Assembly: GCA_028868335.1 (NCBI GenBank) | Contig: JAGWUU010000016.1 | Coordinates: 1-20,908, forward strand | DNA length: 20,908 bases | From: Sphingomonadales bacterium | GTDB taxonomy: Bacteria > Pseudomonadota > Alphaproteobacteria > Sphingomonadales > Sphingomonadaceae | Direction: 5' to 3' | Shown here: in pieces, positions 8,452 to 15,539 of the stretch | Numbering within the stretch: the first letter of the stretch is position 1 | Layout: each line of letters starts with the position of its first letter | Notes under the pieces: model-generated | Told to the model about the DNA's origin: nothing | Databases searched by the model: none | What the model saw: the letters and a program-made list of their open reading frames with translations, nothing else | Position numbers and translations under genes: made by a program

Positions 8452-9498
8452 TCAGGCCGTCATCAGCACACCGCGATAGACCGGGTCTTCCATAGCACGG
8501 CCCGTACCGAGCGCGACGCAGGAAAGCGGATCTTCCGCGATCGATACCGGCAGGCCGGTCTCTTCGCGCAGATATTCATCAAGGCCATGGATCAGCGCGC
8601 CGCCGCCCGTGAGGACGATGCCCTGGTCGACAATGTCGGCCGCCAGTTCCGGCGCGGTGTTTTCCAGCGCGATCCGCACGCCCTCGACGATCGCGCCGAT
8701 CGGTTCGGACAGGGCTTCGGCGATATTGGCCTGGGTGATCGTGATTTCCTTGGGAACGCCGTTGACGAGGTCACGCCCCTTGAGGTGGATCGTCTCGCCC
8801 ACGCCGTCAGCCGGGACCGTGGCGCAGCCATAGTCCTTCTTGATCCGCTCCGCCGTGGCTTCGCCGATCAGCAGGTTGTGGTGGCGGCGGACGTAAGAGA
8901 CGATCGCCTCGTCCATCTTGTCCCCGCCGACGCGGACCGAAGTGGTATAGGCAAGGCCACGCAGCGAAAGCACCGCGACTTCGGTGGTGCCGCCACCGAT
9001 GTCCACCACCATGCTGCCGACCGGCTCGGTCACCGGCATGTCGGCGCCAATCGCGGCGGCCATCGGCTCGAGGATCAGGAACACCGAGCTGGCCCCGGCA
9101 TTGCTTGCCGCATCGCGAATCGCGCGGCGCTCAACCGAAGTGGAACCCGAAGGCACGCAGATCACGATTTCCGGCAGCGGCATGAAGGTGCGCTTGCCGT
9201 GGACCTTGCGGATGAAGTGCTTGATCATTTCTTCGGCGATTTCGATGTCGGCGATGACGCCATCGCGCAGCGGGCGAATCGCCTCGATACTGTCCGGGGT
9301 CTTGCCCATCATCATCTTGGCGTCGTCGCCCACGGCTTTGACGCGCTTGATCCCGTTGATCGTCTCGATGGCGACCACCGAGGGTTCGTTCAGGACGATT
9401 CCGCGATCCTGCACATAGACCAGGGTGTTCGCCGTACCGAGGTCGATCGCCATGTTCTGCGCACCGAATTTGAAGAATCGCGAGAAGAACGAAGCCAT
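8452..9498 (-). CDS. mreB: Rod shape-determining protein MreB (actin-like)
   Basis: The bacterial actin that organises lateral wall synthesis. With the ATG at 9498 the protein is 348 residues, the family norm (~345-350). In-frame ATGs at 9510 and further upstream exist but would add residues before the membrane-binding amphipathic start MASFFSRFFKFG. ATP-binding elements: DLGTANT at 19-25, the second phosphate loop VVDIGGGTTEVAV at 164-176, VGGDKMDEAI at 190-199, and GIVLTGGGALIHGL in the C-terminal half. It is the first gene of the minus-strand operon and diverges from mutL across a 188-bp region, where its promoter should lie; I could not pick that promoter with confidence. Confidence 0.97.
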   Translation of the reverse strand: MASFFSRFFKFGAQNMAIDLGTANTLVYVQDRGIVLNEPSVVAIETINGIKRVKAVGDDAKMMMGKTPDSIEAIRPLRDGVIADIEIAEEMIKHFIRKVHGKRTFMPLPEIVICVPSGSTSVERRAIRDAASNAGASSVFLILEPMAAAIGADMPVTEPVGSMVVDIGGGTTEVAVLSLRGLAYTTSVRVGGDKMDEAIVSYVRRHHNLLIGEATAERIKKDYGCATVPADGVGETIHLKGRDLVNGVPKEITITQANIAEALSEPIGAIVEGVRIALENTAPELAADIVDQGIVLTGGGALIHGLDEYLREETGLPVSIAEDPLSCVALGTGRAMEDPVYRGVLMTA

Positions 9499-9686
9499 TG
9501 AAAAATCCATAGGTTTTCCGGCCACTTGGCGCATGATTCGCGTCGATGGAGGGCCGGGCTGGGGGCGTGGAAGCGGGTCCCTTAGCGCAAGCCATGATCA
9601 AAGGCCAAAAAATTGTTCGAAAGGTTATGGAAACCGGTTCGCCTGATCTCGAATTTGTGGCGCTTCGTCGCTAGGGTCAGTGATCG

Positions 9687-11483
9687 ATGCCAGTGATCCG
9701 CCGCCTGCCCGAAACGCTCGTCAACCGCATCGCTGCGGGAGAGGTGGTCGAACGCCCGGCATCGGCGCTCAAGGAACTGGTGGAGAACGCCATCGACGCT
9801 GGCGCACGGAACATTTCCGTCAGGCTGAGCGACGGTGGCCTCGACGGGATAGAGGTAACGGACGACGGCTGCGGGATGGACCCGGACGAGATCGCGCTGG
9901 CGCTCGAACGCCACGCCACTTCGAAGCTGCCCGACGATCACATCGAACTTGTCGCGACCCTGGGATTTCGAGGAGAGGCGTTGCCCTCGATCGCCAGCGT
10001 CGCGCGGCTGACGATCGAAAGCCGACCACGCGATGCGGGCGAGGGGTGGCGTCGCACCGTCGATAATGGCGCGGTCGTCGACGAAGGACCGGCCGCCCTG
10101 CCGCCCGGCACTCGCATTCGGATGGAACAGCTTTTCGCCAGGATCCCGGCCCGGCGCAAGTTTCTGCGCTCGGGTCGCAGCGAATATGCGGCCTGCCTTG
10201 ACGTGGTCCGCCGCCTCGCCATGGCCCGGCCCGAGATCGGGTTCGTCGTCGATCACGATGGCCGGCGCGTGCTGGCAGTCCAGCCCGGCGAAACGCTGTC
10301 CGCGCGTGTCGCAAGAATCGTTGCGCGCGAACTGGCTGACGACGGGGTGGCAATCGAACTCGAACGCGGCCCGGCCCGCCTGACGGGCGTTGCCGGCCTG
10401 CCCACTTTCAATCGCGGGGTTGCCGATCACCAATACCTGTTCGTCAACGGCAGGCCGGTGAAGGACCGCCTGCTGGTCGGCGCTGTGCGTGGAGCCTACT
10501 CGGACATGCTGGCGCGTGATCGCCACGCCGTGCTGGCGCTGTTCCTCGACATTCCGCCAGATGAGGTCGACGTCAACGTCCACCCCGCCAAGACCGAGGT
10601 GCGGTTCCGCGATCCGGCCTTCGTGCGCGGATTCATCGTTTCCGGCTTGCGCCATGCGCTGGAAGGGGCGGGGCAACGCAGCGCCCAGGCGCCTGCGTCA
10701 TCGGCGATGGGCAACTGGCAGGCTGAACCGATCGCCCGCGCGCCTGAACCGGCCTCGTCGCTTGGATCGCTGTTCGCTCGTGAATATGCCTCGTCCGGCG
10801 TGCGTGAGGCATCGCGCACGTGGCGCGGATACGAACAGGCGATCCTCGCTCCCGAGGCGCGGGCCGAAGTAGCGGAGATCACGGCTGAACCGGCCGCCGC
10901 CTTCCCACTTGGCGTAGCGCGCGGCCAGGTAGCCCAGACCTACATCGTCGCCGAGGCCGAGGACGGTCTGGTGATTGTCGATCAGCATGCCGCGCATGAA
11001 CGGTTGGTGCTCGAACGGCTCAAGGCTGCGGGAGCACAGGAGGCTGTCGCAGCGGCGCAGGCGCTACTAATTCCCGAAGTGGTCGAACTGGACGAGCCCG
11101 ATTGCGATCGGCTCGAAAACGCGGCTGGATCACTTGCGCAATTCGGCCTGGTGCTGGAACGTTTCGGACCGGGCGCGGTACTGGTGCGTTCGGTGCCGAG
11201 TGCTTTGAGCAAGGGCGACGTTCAAGCCCTGGTGCGTGACCTCGCAGACGATCTGGCGCAGAACGGCGATGCCTTGTTGCTGGGGGAGCGGCTTGATCAT
11301 GTCCTTGCGACCATGGCCTGCCACGGCAGCGTCAGGGCAGGGCGCACCTTGTCCGTGGCCGAAATGAATGCGCTGCTCCGTGAAATGGAACGCACGCCGC
11401 GATCCGGCCAGTGCAATCACGGCCGCCCGACCTGGATCAAGCTGGCCCATGGAGACATCGAGAAGCTGTTTGGCCGAAAGTAA
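9687..11483 (+). CDS. mutL: DNA mismatch repair protein MutL (endonuclease type)
   Basis: A 598-residue MutL. The GHKL ATPase is complete: ELVENAIDAG (30-39), DDGCGM (59-64), RHATSK (75-80), GFRGEAL (93-99), and further on LFVNGRPV and DVNVHPAKTEVRF (295-307). A variable, Pro/Ala-rich linker spans ~325-405. The C-terminal dimerisation domain holds DQHAAHERLVLE at 432-443, an exact DQHA(x)2E(x)4E metal-binding nicking motif, with ACHGSVRA (544-551) and CNHGRP (576-581). This is the latent endonuclease type found in bacteria without MutH. The ATG at 9687 opens the conserved N-terminus; the Shine-Dalgarno is weak. It is divergent from mreB and ends 6 bp from the convergent MaoC gene. Confidence 0.97.
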   Translation: MPVIRRLPETLVNRIAAGEVVERPASALKELVENAIDAGARNISVRLSDGGLDGIEVTDDGCGMDPDEIALALERHATSKLPDDHIELVATLGFRGEALPSIASVARLTIESRPRDAGEGWRRTVDNGAVVDEGPAALPPGTRIRMEQLFARIPARRKFLRSGRSEYAACLDVVRRLAMARPEIGFVVDHDGRRVLAVQPGETLSARVARIVARELADDGVAIELERGPARLTGVAGLPTFNRGVADHQYLFVNGRPVKDRLLVGAVRGAYSDMLARDRHAVLALFLDIPPDEVDVNVHPAKTEVRFRDPAFVRGFIVSGLRHALEGAGQRSAQAPASSAMGNWQAEPIARAPEPASSLGSLFAREYASSGVREASRTWRGYEQAILAPEARAEVAEITAEPAAAFPLGVARGQVAQTYIVAEAEDGLVIVDQHAAHERLVLERLKAAGAQEAVAAAQALLIPEVVELDEPDCDRLENAAGSLAQFGLVLERFGPGAVLVRSVPSALSKGDVQALVRDLADDLAQNGDALLLGERLDHVLATMACHGSVRAGRTLSVAEMNALLREMERTPRSGQCNHGRPTWIKLAHGDIEKLFGRK

Positions 11484-11489
11484 CGGCCT

Positions 11490-11948
11490 TCAGCCCCCGC
11501 GCACCCGGATCAGCCCGATCGACTTCATCGTGCAGACCAGCACGTCGTTCTGGTTGAACACCCGCACCGCCGATTGAAAGCTGCCCATATCCGGGCGTGA
11601 CTGGCTCTGCTTCTTGGTCAGCAACTCGGTTTCCACCCGCAGCGTATCGCCGGGATAGACTGGCTTCAGCCAACGCAACTCGTCCAGCCCCGGCGAGCCA
11701 AGCCCGGCCTGCCTGCGCTCTGTGATGTTGTCGACCAGCATCCGCATCACCATCGCGCAGGTGTGCCAGCCGCTTGCGGAGAGCCGCCCGAAATGAGTCG
11801 TCGCCGCCGCCTCGTCGGAAAGATGGAAGGGTTGGGGGTCATACTTCGTGGCAAAGTCGATCACTTCCTCACGGGTCACGGCATAGGAGCCGAACCGCGC
11901 CGTGGAGCCCACCTCAAGGTCCTCGAAATAGGTGAGATCGTCGGTCAT
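11490..11948 (-). CDS. MaoC-family (hot-dog fold) dehydratase/hydratase
   Basis: A 152-residue single hot-dog domain of the MaoC/(R)-specific enoyl-CoA hydratase type. The hydratase signature is DFATKYDPQPFH (31-42), with catalytic-type D37 and H42 spaced as in PhaJ-like enzymes. GRLSASGWHTCAMVMRMLVD matches the segment that follows in the family, and RWLKPVYPGDTLRVETELL is the usual C-terminal strand pair. Such enzymes hydrate trans-2-enoyl-CoA or related thioesters; the substrate here is unknown. The gene starts 17 nt after ychF on the same strand, so the two are probably cotranscribed, and it ends 6 bp from mutL. Confidence 0.88.
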   Translation of the reverse strand: MTDDLTYFEDLEVGSTARFGSYAVTREEVIDFATKYDPQPFHLSDEAAATTHFGRLSASGWHTCAMVMRMLVDNITERRQAGLGSPGLDELRWLKPVYPGDTLRVETELLTKKQSQSRPDMGSFQSAVRVFNQNDVLVCTMKSIGLIRVRGG

Positions 11949-11965
11949 GGCCGCTGTGCCCCGGC

Positions 11966-13066
11966 TCAGACGTTGAACTTGAAGTGCATGACGTCGCCAT
12001 CCTGCACCACGTATTCCTTGCCTTCCTGCCGCAGCTTGCCCGCTTCCTTTGCGCCATTTTCGCCGCCGAGCGCGATGTAGTCATCGAAGGCGATGGTTTC
12101 GCCGCGGATGAAGCCGCGCTGCATGTCGGAGTGGATTTCGCCCGCCGCCTCGGGAGCCTTGGCGCCCTTGTGGACGGTCCATGCCCGCGCTTCCTTGGGT
12201 CCGACGGTGAAGAAGGTGATGAGGTGGAGCAAGTCGTATCCCGAGCGGATCACGCGAGCGAGGCCGGTTTCGTGAAGTCCCATCTCTTCGAGGAACACCA
12301 GCCGCTCGTCAGGTTCCATGCCGACCAGTTCGCTTTCGATCGCGGCCGAGACGATGACGGCGTTGGCGCCCTCGGCCTTGGCCTTCTCGAACACGCGGGC
12401 GGAATAGGCGTTGCCTTCCGCGGCGGCGCCTTCCTCGACATTGCAGACGTAGAGCACCGGCTTGGCGGTGAGGAGCTGGGCCTGGCGGAAGATCCGCACC
12501 TCTTCCTCGTCCTTGGGCTGGGTGAGCCGGGCGGGCTTGCCCTGGCGCAGCAGGTCGAGCGCCTGACCGAGAACCGAGGCCATCAGCTTCGCTTCCTTGT
12601 CACCCCCGGTCGCCTTCTTCTGCGCGGCGGGAACGCGCTTCTCAAGGCTTTCGAGGTCCGACAGCATCAGTTCTGTCTCGACCGTGTCCGCGTCGGAAAT
12701 TGGATCGATCTTGTTGTCGACGTGCTGAATGTCGTCGTTCTCGAAACAGCGCAGAACATGGACGATCGCATCCACCTCGCGAATGTTGCCGAGGAACTGG
12801 TTGCCAAGACCCTCACCCTTGCTCGCGCCGCGCACCAGCCCGGCGATGTCGACGAAACCAAGCTGCGTGGGAATGATCTTCTGGCTGCCCGCGATCGCGG
12901 CCAGTTCATCAAGCCGGGAATCGGGAACGCCGACCTGACCGACATTGGGTTCGATCGTGCAGAACGGATAGTTCGCCGCCTGCGCAGCCTGGGTTTCGGT
13001 CAGGGCATTGAACAGCGTCGACTTGCCGACGTTGGGCAGCCCGACAATCCCGCAACGAAAACCCAT
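11966..13066 (-). CDS. ychF: Redox-regulated ATPase / Obg-like P-loop protein YchF
   Basis: A 366-residue YchF/OLA1 protein, a translation-associated ATPase of the HAS-GTPase group. The P-loop is GLPNVGKST (9-17); switch II is GFVDIAGLVRGASKGEGLGNQ, with a hydrophobic residue in place of the catalytic glutamine. CNVEE replaces the NKxD guanine motif, consistent with the family's preference for ATP. A coiled-coil arm (~135-165) and a C-terminal TGS domain (from LITFFTVGPKEARAW to HFKFNV) complete it. The ATG at 13066 is chosen because GGAG lies 6 nt upstream; a TTG at 13078 would put that site inside the gene. ychF is normally next to pth, but here the PEP-CTERM pair lies between them. The identification is firm. 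Confidence 0.97.
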   Translation of the reverse strand: MGFRCGIVGLPNVGKSTLFNALTETQAAQAANYPFCTIEPNVGQVGVPDSRLDELAAIAGSQKIIPTQLGFVDIAGLVRGASKGEGLGNQFLGNIREVDAIVHVLRCFENDDIQHVDNKIDPISDADTVETELMLSDLESLEKRVPAAQKKATGGDKEAKLMASVLGQALDLLRQGKPARLTQPKDEEEVRIFRQAQLLTAKPVLYVCNVEEGAAAEGNAYSARVFEKAKAEGANAVIVSAAIESELVGMEPDERLVFLEEMGLHETGLARVIRSGYDLLHLITFFTVGPKEARAWTVHKGAKAPEAAGEIHSDMQRGFIRGETIAFDDYIALGGENGAKEAGKLRQEGKEYVVQDGDVMHFKFNV

Positions 13067-13072
13067 GATGCA

Positions 13073-13076
13073 CTCC
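13073..13076 (-). promoter_or_regulatory. Ribosome-binding site of ychF
   Basis: GGAG on the minus strand, 6 nt before the ATG at 13066. It decides this start over the upstream in-frame TTG at 13078. Confidence 0.6.
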
Positions 13077-13097
13077 AAACTGTCCAGAAGCGCGGCC

Positions 13098-13125
13098 CCA
13101 TAGCGGGGGGAGCGGCGTTTGACCA
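13098..13125 (-). promoter_or_regulatory. Possible ychF promoter
   Basis: On the minus strand TGGTCA (13120-13125) and CTATGG (13098-13103) are separated by 16 nt and lie 32 nt or more before the ychF ATG. The -10 context GCTATGGGGCCGC resembles GCTATAGGGGGCGC upstream of tRNA-Lys. A separate promoter is expected because the PEP-CTERM pair cuts ychF off from pth. The match to consensus is modest. Confidence 0.25.
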
Positions 13126-13178
13126 GTTGTCGTGCGGCTTCACGGAAATTTCAGCCCTCGGTGTTAACCTTGCGCACC

Positions 13179-14696
13179 ATGAACAAGCTTCTGATCCTGC
13201 CAGCGCTGCTTGCGCTCGCAGCCTGTGCCGACAGTCCAGAAAAGAGCCTGTCGAAGGGCAAGGCCGCCTACACGGCGCACGACTATGCCGCGGCGCGCGT
13301 CTATTTCGCCTCAGCTCTTGCTGGCACGCCGGGCGACAAGGCGATCCTGCTGCTTCAGGCGCGCACCCTGATTGCGCTGGGCGACGGCGAAGGAGCCAGG
13401 ACCGCGCTCGCCGCGCTTGCTGGAGATGGTCCGCCGACCGGCGAACTGGCGGAACTCACCGCCGAGGCCGCGCTGCTACGCAAGGCGCCCGATGCGGCGC
13501 TGGAGGCGATTGGCCAGACTGGCGGCGCCGAAGCGGAGCGCCTGCGCGCCCTTGCCGCGATCCAGAAGGGCGACATGCCGGGTGCCGTCAACCACATGGA
13601 ACGGGGCGTGGCCGCGGGCGGAAATGCGCGCCTGTTTGCCGACTACGCCCGGCTGCGGCTGCTGTCGGGTGATATGGCCGGGGCCTCTGCGCTGGCGGAT
13701 CGCGCCGCAAAAGCCGAGCCGGACGGGATCGACTCGCTGTTGATCGGCGCGCAAATCGCGGTGCGGCGCGGCGACCTCAAGCAATCGCTCGAACTCTACC
13801 AGCGCGCGACAAAGCTCTATCCCAACAGTCTTGCCGCGCTTACCGGGCAGGCCGCGGTGCTGGGCGATCTCGGGCGCAAGGACGAAATGACGAAGGTGGT
13901 CGATCAGGCCGCCGCGTTCGCGCCGCACGCTCCGGCGGTGTTGTTCCTCCGAGCCAAGGCGGCAGCCGACGCCAAGGACTGGGCGGGCGTGCGCAGCGTG
14001 GTGCAGCCGGTCGAAACGTCGCTCGATCAGGTCGATCCGCTGAGAGTTCTTTATGGCGAGGCATTGCTGCGTCTTGGCCAGAGTGAACTGGCCGCCGCAC
14101 AGCTTGCGCCGGTCGTCCGGGCAATGCCCGGCAATCGCGATGCCGTCCGCCTGCTCGCCGAAACGCGCTTGCAGGGCGGGGACGCGCGGGGCGCGGTAGC
14201 GATGCTCAAGCCGCTCGCCGATCTGCCCTATGCCCGTCCCGAGGAACTGGCGCTGATGGCAAGGGCCGCGAAAGCCGCTGGCAATCCCGATGCGGCGACC
14301 TACGAGGCGCGGTCGCGCCAACCGCAGCCGCAAGCACTGGGGCGCGACCTGGCCGACGCGGACGTGGCGATGCGCGCCGGGAACTGGGCCGGGGCGGCGG
14401 AATCCTATCGCCGGATTCTCGCAGTGACCGACGGCAAAAACGTGCTGGTGCTCAACAACCTCGCCAATGCCGAACTGATGCTGGGCAATCTGGGTCAGGC
14501 CCAGGAACTCGCCGACAAGGCGCTCAGGCTGGCGCCGGGCAACGCTTCGGTTCTCGACACCGCGGGCTGGGTGCGGATCAAGGCGGGCAAGGATCTGGAG
14601 AACGCCAGACGCCTGCTACGCCAGGGAGCGCAGCAGGCACCTGGAAACGCGACGATCCGCGCGCACCTGGCCGAAGCCGAGCGCGCCGGAACGTAG
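13179..14696 (+). CDS. TPR-repeat lipoprotein, PEP-CTERM system type (PrsT-like)
   Basis: A 505-residue secreted lipoprotein made largely of tetratricopeptide repeats. The ATG at 13179 opens a type II signal peptide MNKLLILPALLALAAC, lipobox LAAC with the lipidated Cys at 16; an upstream in-frame start would bury it. The following SPEKSLSKGKAAYTAHDYAAARVYF and repeated units with A/G at helix contacts and xNSLAAL / NNLANAEL motifs fit TPRs through to the C-terminus, where a final cluster includes VLNNLANAELMLGNLGQAQELA. The overall pattern resembles the TPR lipoprotein of PEP-CTERM/exosortase loci (PrsT), there linked to exopolysaccharide export and protein sorting. It ends on the base before the stop of the convergent PEP-CTERM gene. 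No Shine-Dalgarno is evident. The PrsT link is inference, helped by the neighbour. Confidence 0.8.
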   Translation: MNKLLILPALLALAACADSPEKSLSKGKAAYTAHDYAAARVYFASALAGTPGDKAILLLQARTLIALGDGEGARTALAALAGDGPPTGELAELTAEAALLRKAPDAALEAIGQTGGAEAERLRALAAIQKGDMPGAVNHMERGVAAGGNARLFADYARLRLLSGDMAGASALADRAAKAEPDGIDSLLIGAQIAVRRGDLKQSLELYQRATKLYPNSLAALTGQAAVLGDLGRKDEMTKVVDQAAAFAPHAPAVLFLRAKAAADAKDWAGVRSVVQPVETSLDQVDPLRVLYGEALLRLGQSELAAAQLAPVVRAMPGNRDAVRLLAETRLQGGDARGAVAMLKPLADLPYARPEELALMARAAKAAGNPDAATYEARSRQPQPQALGRDLADADVAMRAGNWAGAAESYRRILAVTDGKNVLVLNNLANAELMLGNLGQAQELADKALRLAPGNASVLDTAGWVRIKAGKDLENARRLLRQGAQQAPGNATIRAHLAEAERAGT

Positions 14697-15410
14697 TCAG
14701 GCGATCGCCATCTTGGACGCCAGCTTGGGCTTGCGACGGCGCAGGAAGGCGGTGGCGATCAGCGCGGAGCCGAGCAGGCCGACCACGCCGGGTTCCGGTA
14801 CGGTCCCGCCCGAGGTCGATCCGGTGCTGGTCAGGGTGCCCGTGCCGCTCGCCGAGGTGATGTTGCCCGCCCCGGTGATCGACTGGTAGCGAACGTAGAA
14901 GCTGCCGAGCGTCAGGGCGGAAATCGGCTGCGAGAAGGCCAGAGTGAAGGTGCCGGTTCCGGTGCCGCCGGTCGTGACGCCGCCGCTGCCGCCACCAGCG
15001 CAACTACCCGTGGCCGCATCCTTGAAGCAGACGTCGATCGTGCCGATGCCGTTCGGGTAGTTCGAGTTCAGCGTGGTATAGCTGAATGCCCCGGTCGAAG
15101 TGGCGCCCGCGATGTTGGGATCGGTGTTGAAGCCGAACGACGAAACCCGCGAGGTCAACGGGCTGCTGGTCGTGTTCGTCAGGCTGTAATCGAAGGTATA
15201 GTTGTTGCCGCTGATCCCGGTCAGCGTGAATGTGGTGCTGGAGGTCAGGCCGCTGACGGCCGTGCCGCTCGAATACCCGTCGTAGTTCAGCGTGTAGGTT
15301 TGGCCGATGTTCGCGGACGTCAGCGGAATGGTATCCGCGAAGGCCGGTGCAGCGCCAAACGCGAAAGTGGCTGCGGCGGCAAGCGAAAGGAACGGACGAG
15401 CGAATTGCAT
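14697..15410 (-). CDS. PEP-CTERM sorting-domain protein, cistern-like
   Basis: A 237-residue secreted protein. The ATG at 15410 has AGGGG 6 nt upstream and starts a Sec signal peptide with cleavage after AFA (residue ~25, before DTIPL). The mature part is rich in Ser, Thr, Gly and Asn, with strand-like repeats and two cysteines, C128 and C137, that could form a small disulfide loop. The end is a canonical PEP-CTERM signal: VPEP (204-207), membrane helix GVVGLLGSALIATAFL, then RRRK. Exosortase cleaves at PEP and retains the protein at the surface or in exopolysaccharide. The central motifs (SSFGFNTDPNI, NYPNGIGTIDVCFK, FYVRYQSITG) recall, from memory, the cistern family of PEP-CTERM proteins. 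Expression is probably sigma-54 dependent. No exosortase gene is in the window. Confidence 0.9.
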   Translation of the reverse strand: MQFARPFLSLAAAATFAFGAAPAFADTIPLTSANIGQTYTLNYDGYSSGTAVSGLTSSTTFTLTGISGNNYTFDYSLTNTTSSPLTSRVSSFGFNTDPNIAGATSTGAFSYTTLNSNYPNGIGTIDVCFKDAATGSCAGGGSGGVTTGGTGTGTFTLAFSQPISALTLGSFYVRYQSITGAGNITSASGTGTLTSTGSTSGGTVPEPGVVGLLGSALIATAFLRRRKPKLASKMAIA

Positions 15411-15416
15411 GGGATG

Positions 15417-15421
15417 CCCCT
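15417..15421 (-). promoter_or_regulatory. Ribosome-binding site of the PEP-CTERM gene
   Basis: AGGGG on the minus strand, 6 nt before the ATG at 15410. It fixes this start rather than an in-frame codon 36 bases further upstream. Confidence 0.6.
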
Positions 15422-15446
15422 GAAAATTCCGGTTAACCGCTTTCAA

Positions 15447-15462
15447 AGCAACCCTTGTGCCA
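15447..15462 (-). promoter_or_regulatory. Sigma-54 (-24/-12) promoter of the PEP-CTERM gene
   Basis: Minus strand TGGCACAAGGGTTGCT. Against the RpoN consensus TGGCACG-N4-TTGCW it matches at all fixed positions but one, with the invariant GG-N10-GC spacing. The predicted transcript start is near 15436, giving a leader of about 26 nt that contains the AGGGG ribosome-binding site. PEP-CTERM genes are known in several lineages to be controlled by the PrsK/PrsR histidine kinase and sigma-54 activator pair, so site and gene fit each other. Neither regulator gene is in the window. Confidence 0.72.
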
Positions 15463-15523
15463 GACCACGATATTCACGGATCTGGGTGGTTAACGCCGCA
15501 TCCCGTCGAACCGAATTGTAAAG

Positions 15524-15538
15524 CCTGGCGACGCCAGG
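15524..15538. promoter_or_regulatory. Perfect 7-bp inverted repeat, activator site or pth terminator
   Basis: CCTGGCG-A-CGCCAGG. Its centre is about 95 bp upstream of the predicted sigma-54 transcript start, a typical distance for an enhancer-binding protein. It also begins 1 nt after the pth stop, and in RNA could fold as a 5-6 bp hairpin followed by a weak CUUUAC tail, so it could instead be a poor pth terminator. The sequence alone does not decide. Confidence 0.45.
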
Positions 15539-15539
15539 T

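Noticed and set aside
8389..10676. Antisense frames of about 365 codons opposite mreB and mutL
   Set aside because: Both lie entirely or mostly opposite well-conserved genes and their translations match no family I know.
13160..13174. A GG-N10-GC sigma-54-like match just before the TPR lipoprotein
   Set aside because: The flanking bases fit poorly, and the predicted transcript start would fall downstream of the ATG that the lipoprotein signal requires.
11984..13672. Plus-strand frame of 562 codons running from opposite ychF into the TPR gene
   Set aside because: It is the antisense of ychF joined to an out-of-frame reading of the TPR lipoprotein. No gene start or family motif supports it.
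15524..15538. Strong rho-independent terminator of pth
   Set aside because: The stem is short, its loop takes up part of the palindrome and the following tract has only three U residues. It was kept only as an ambiguous regulatory site.
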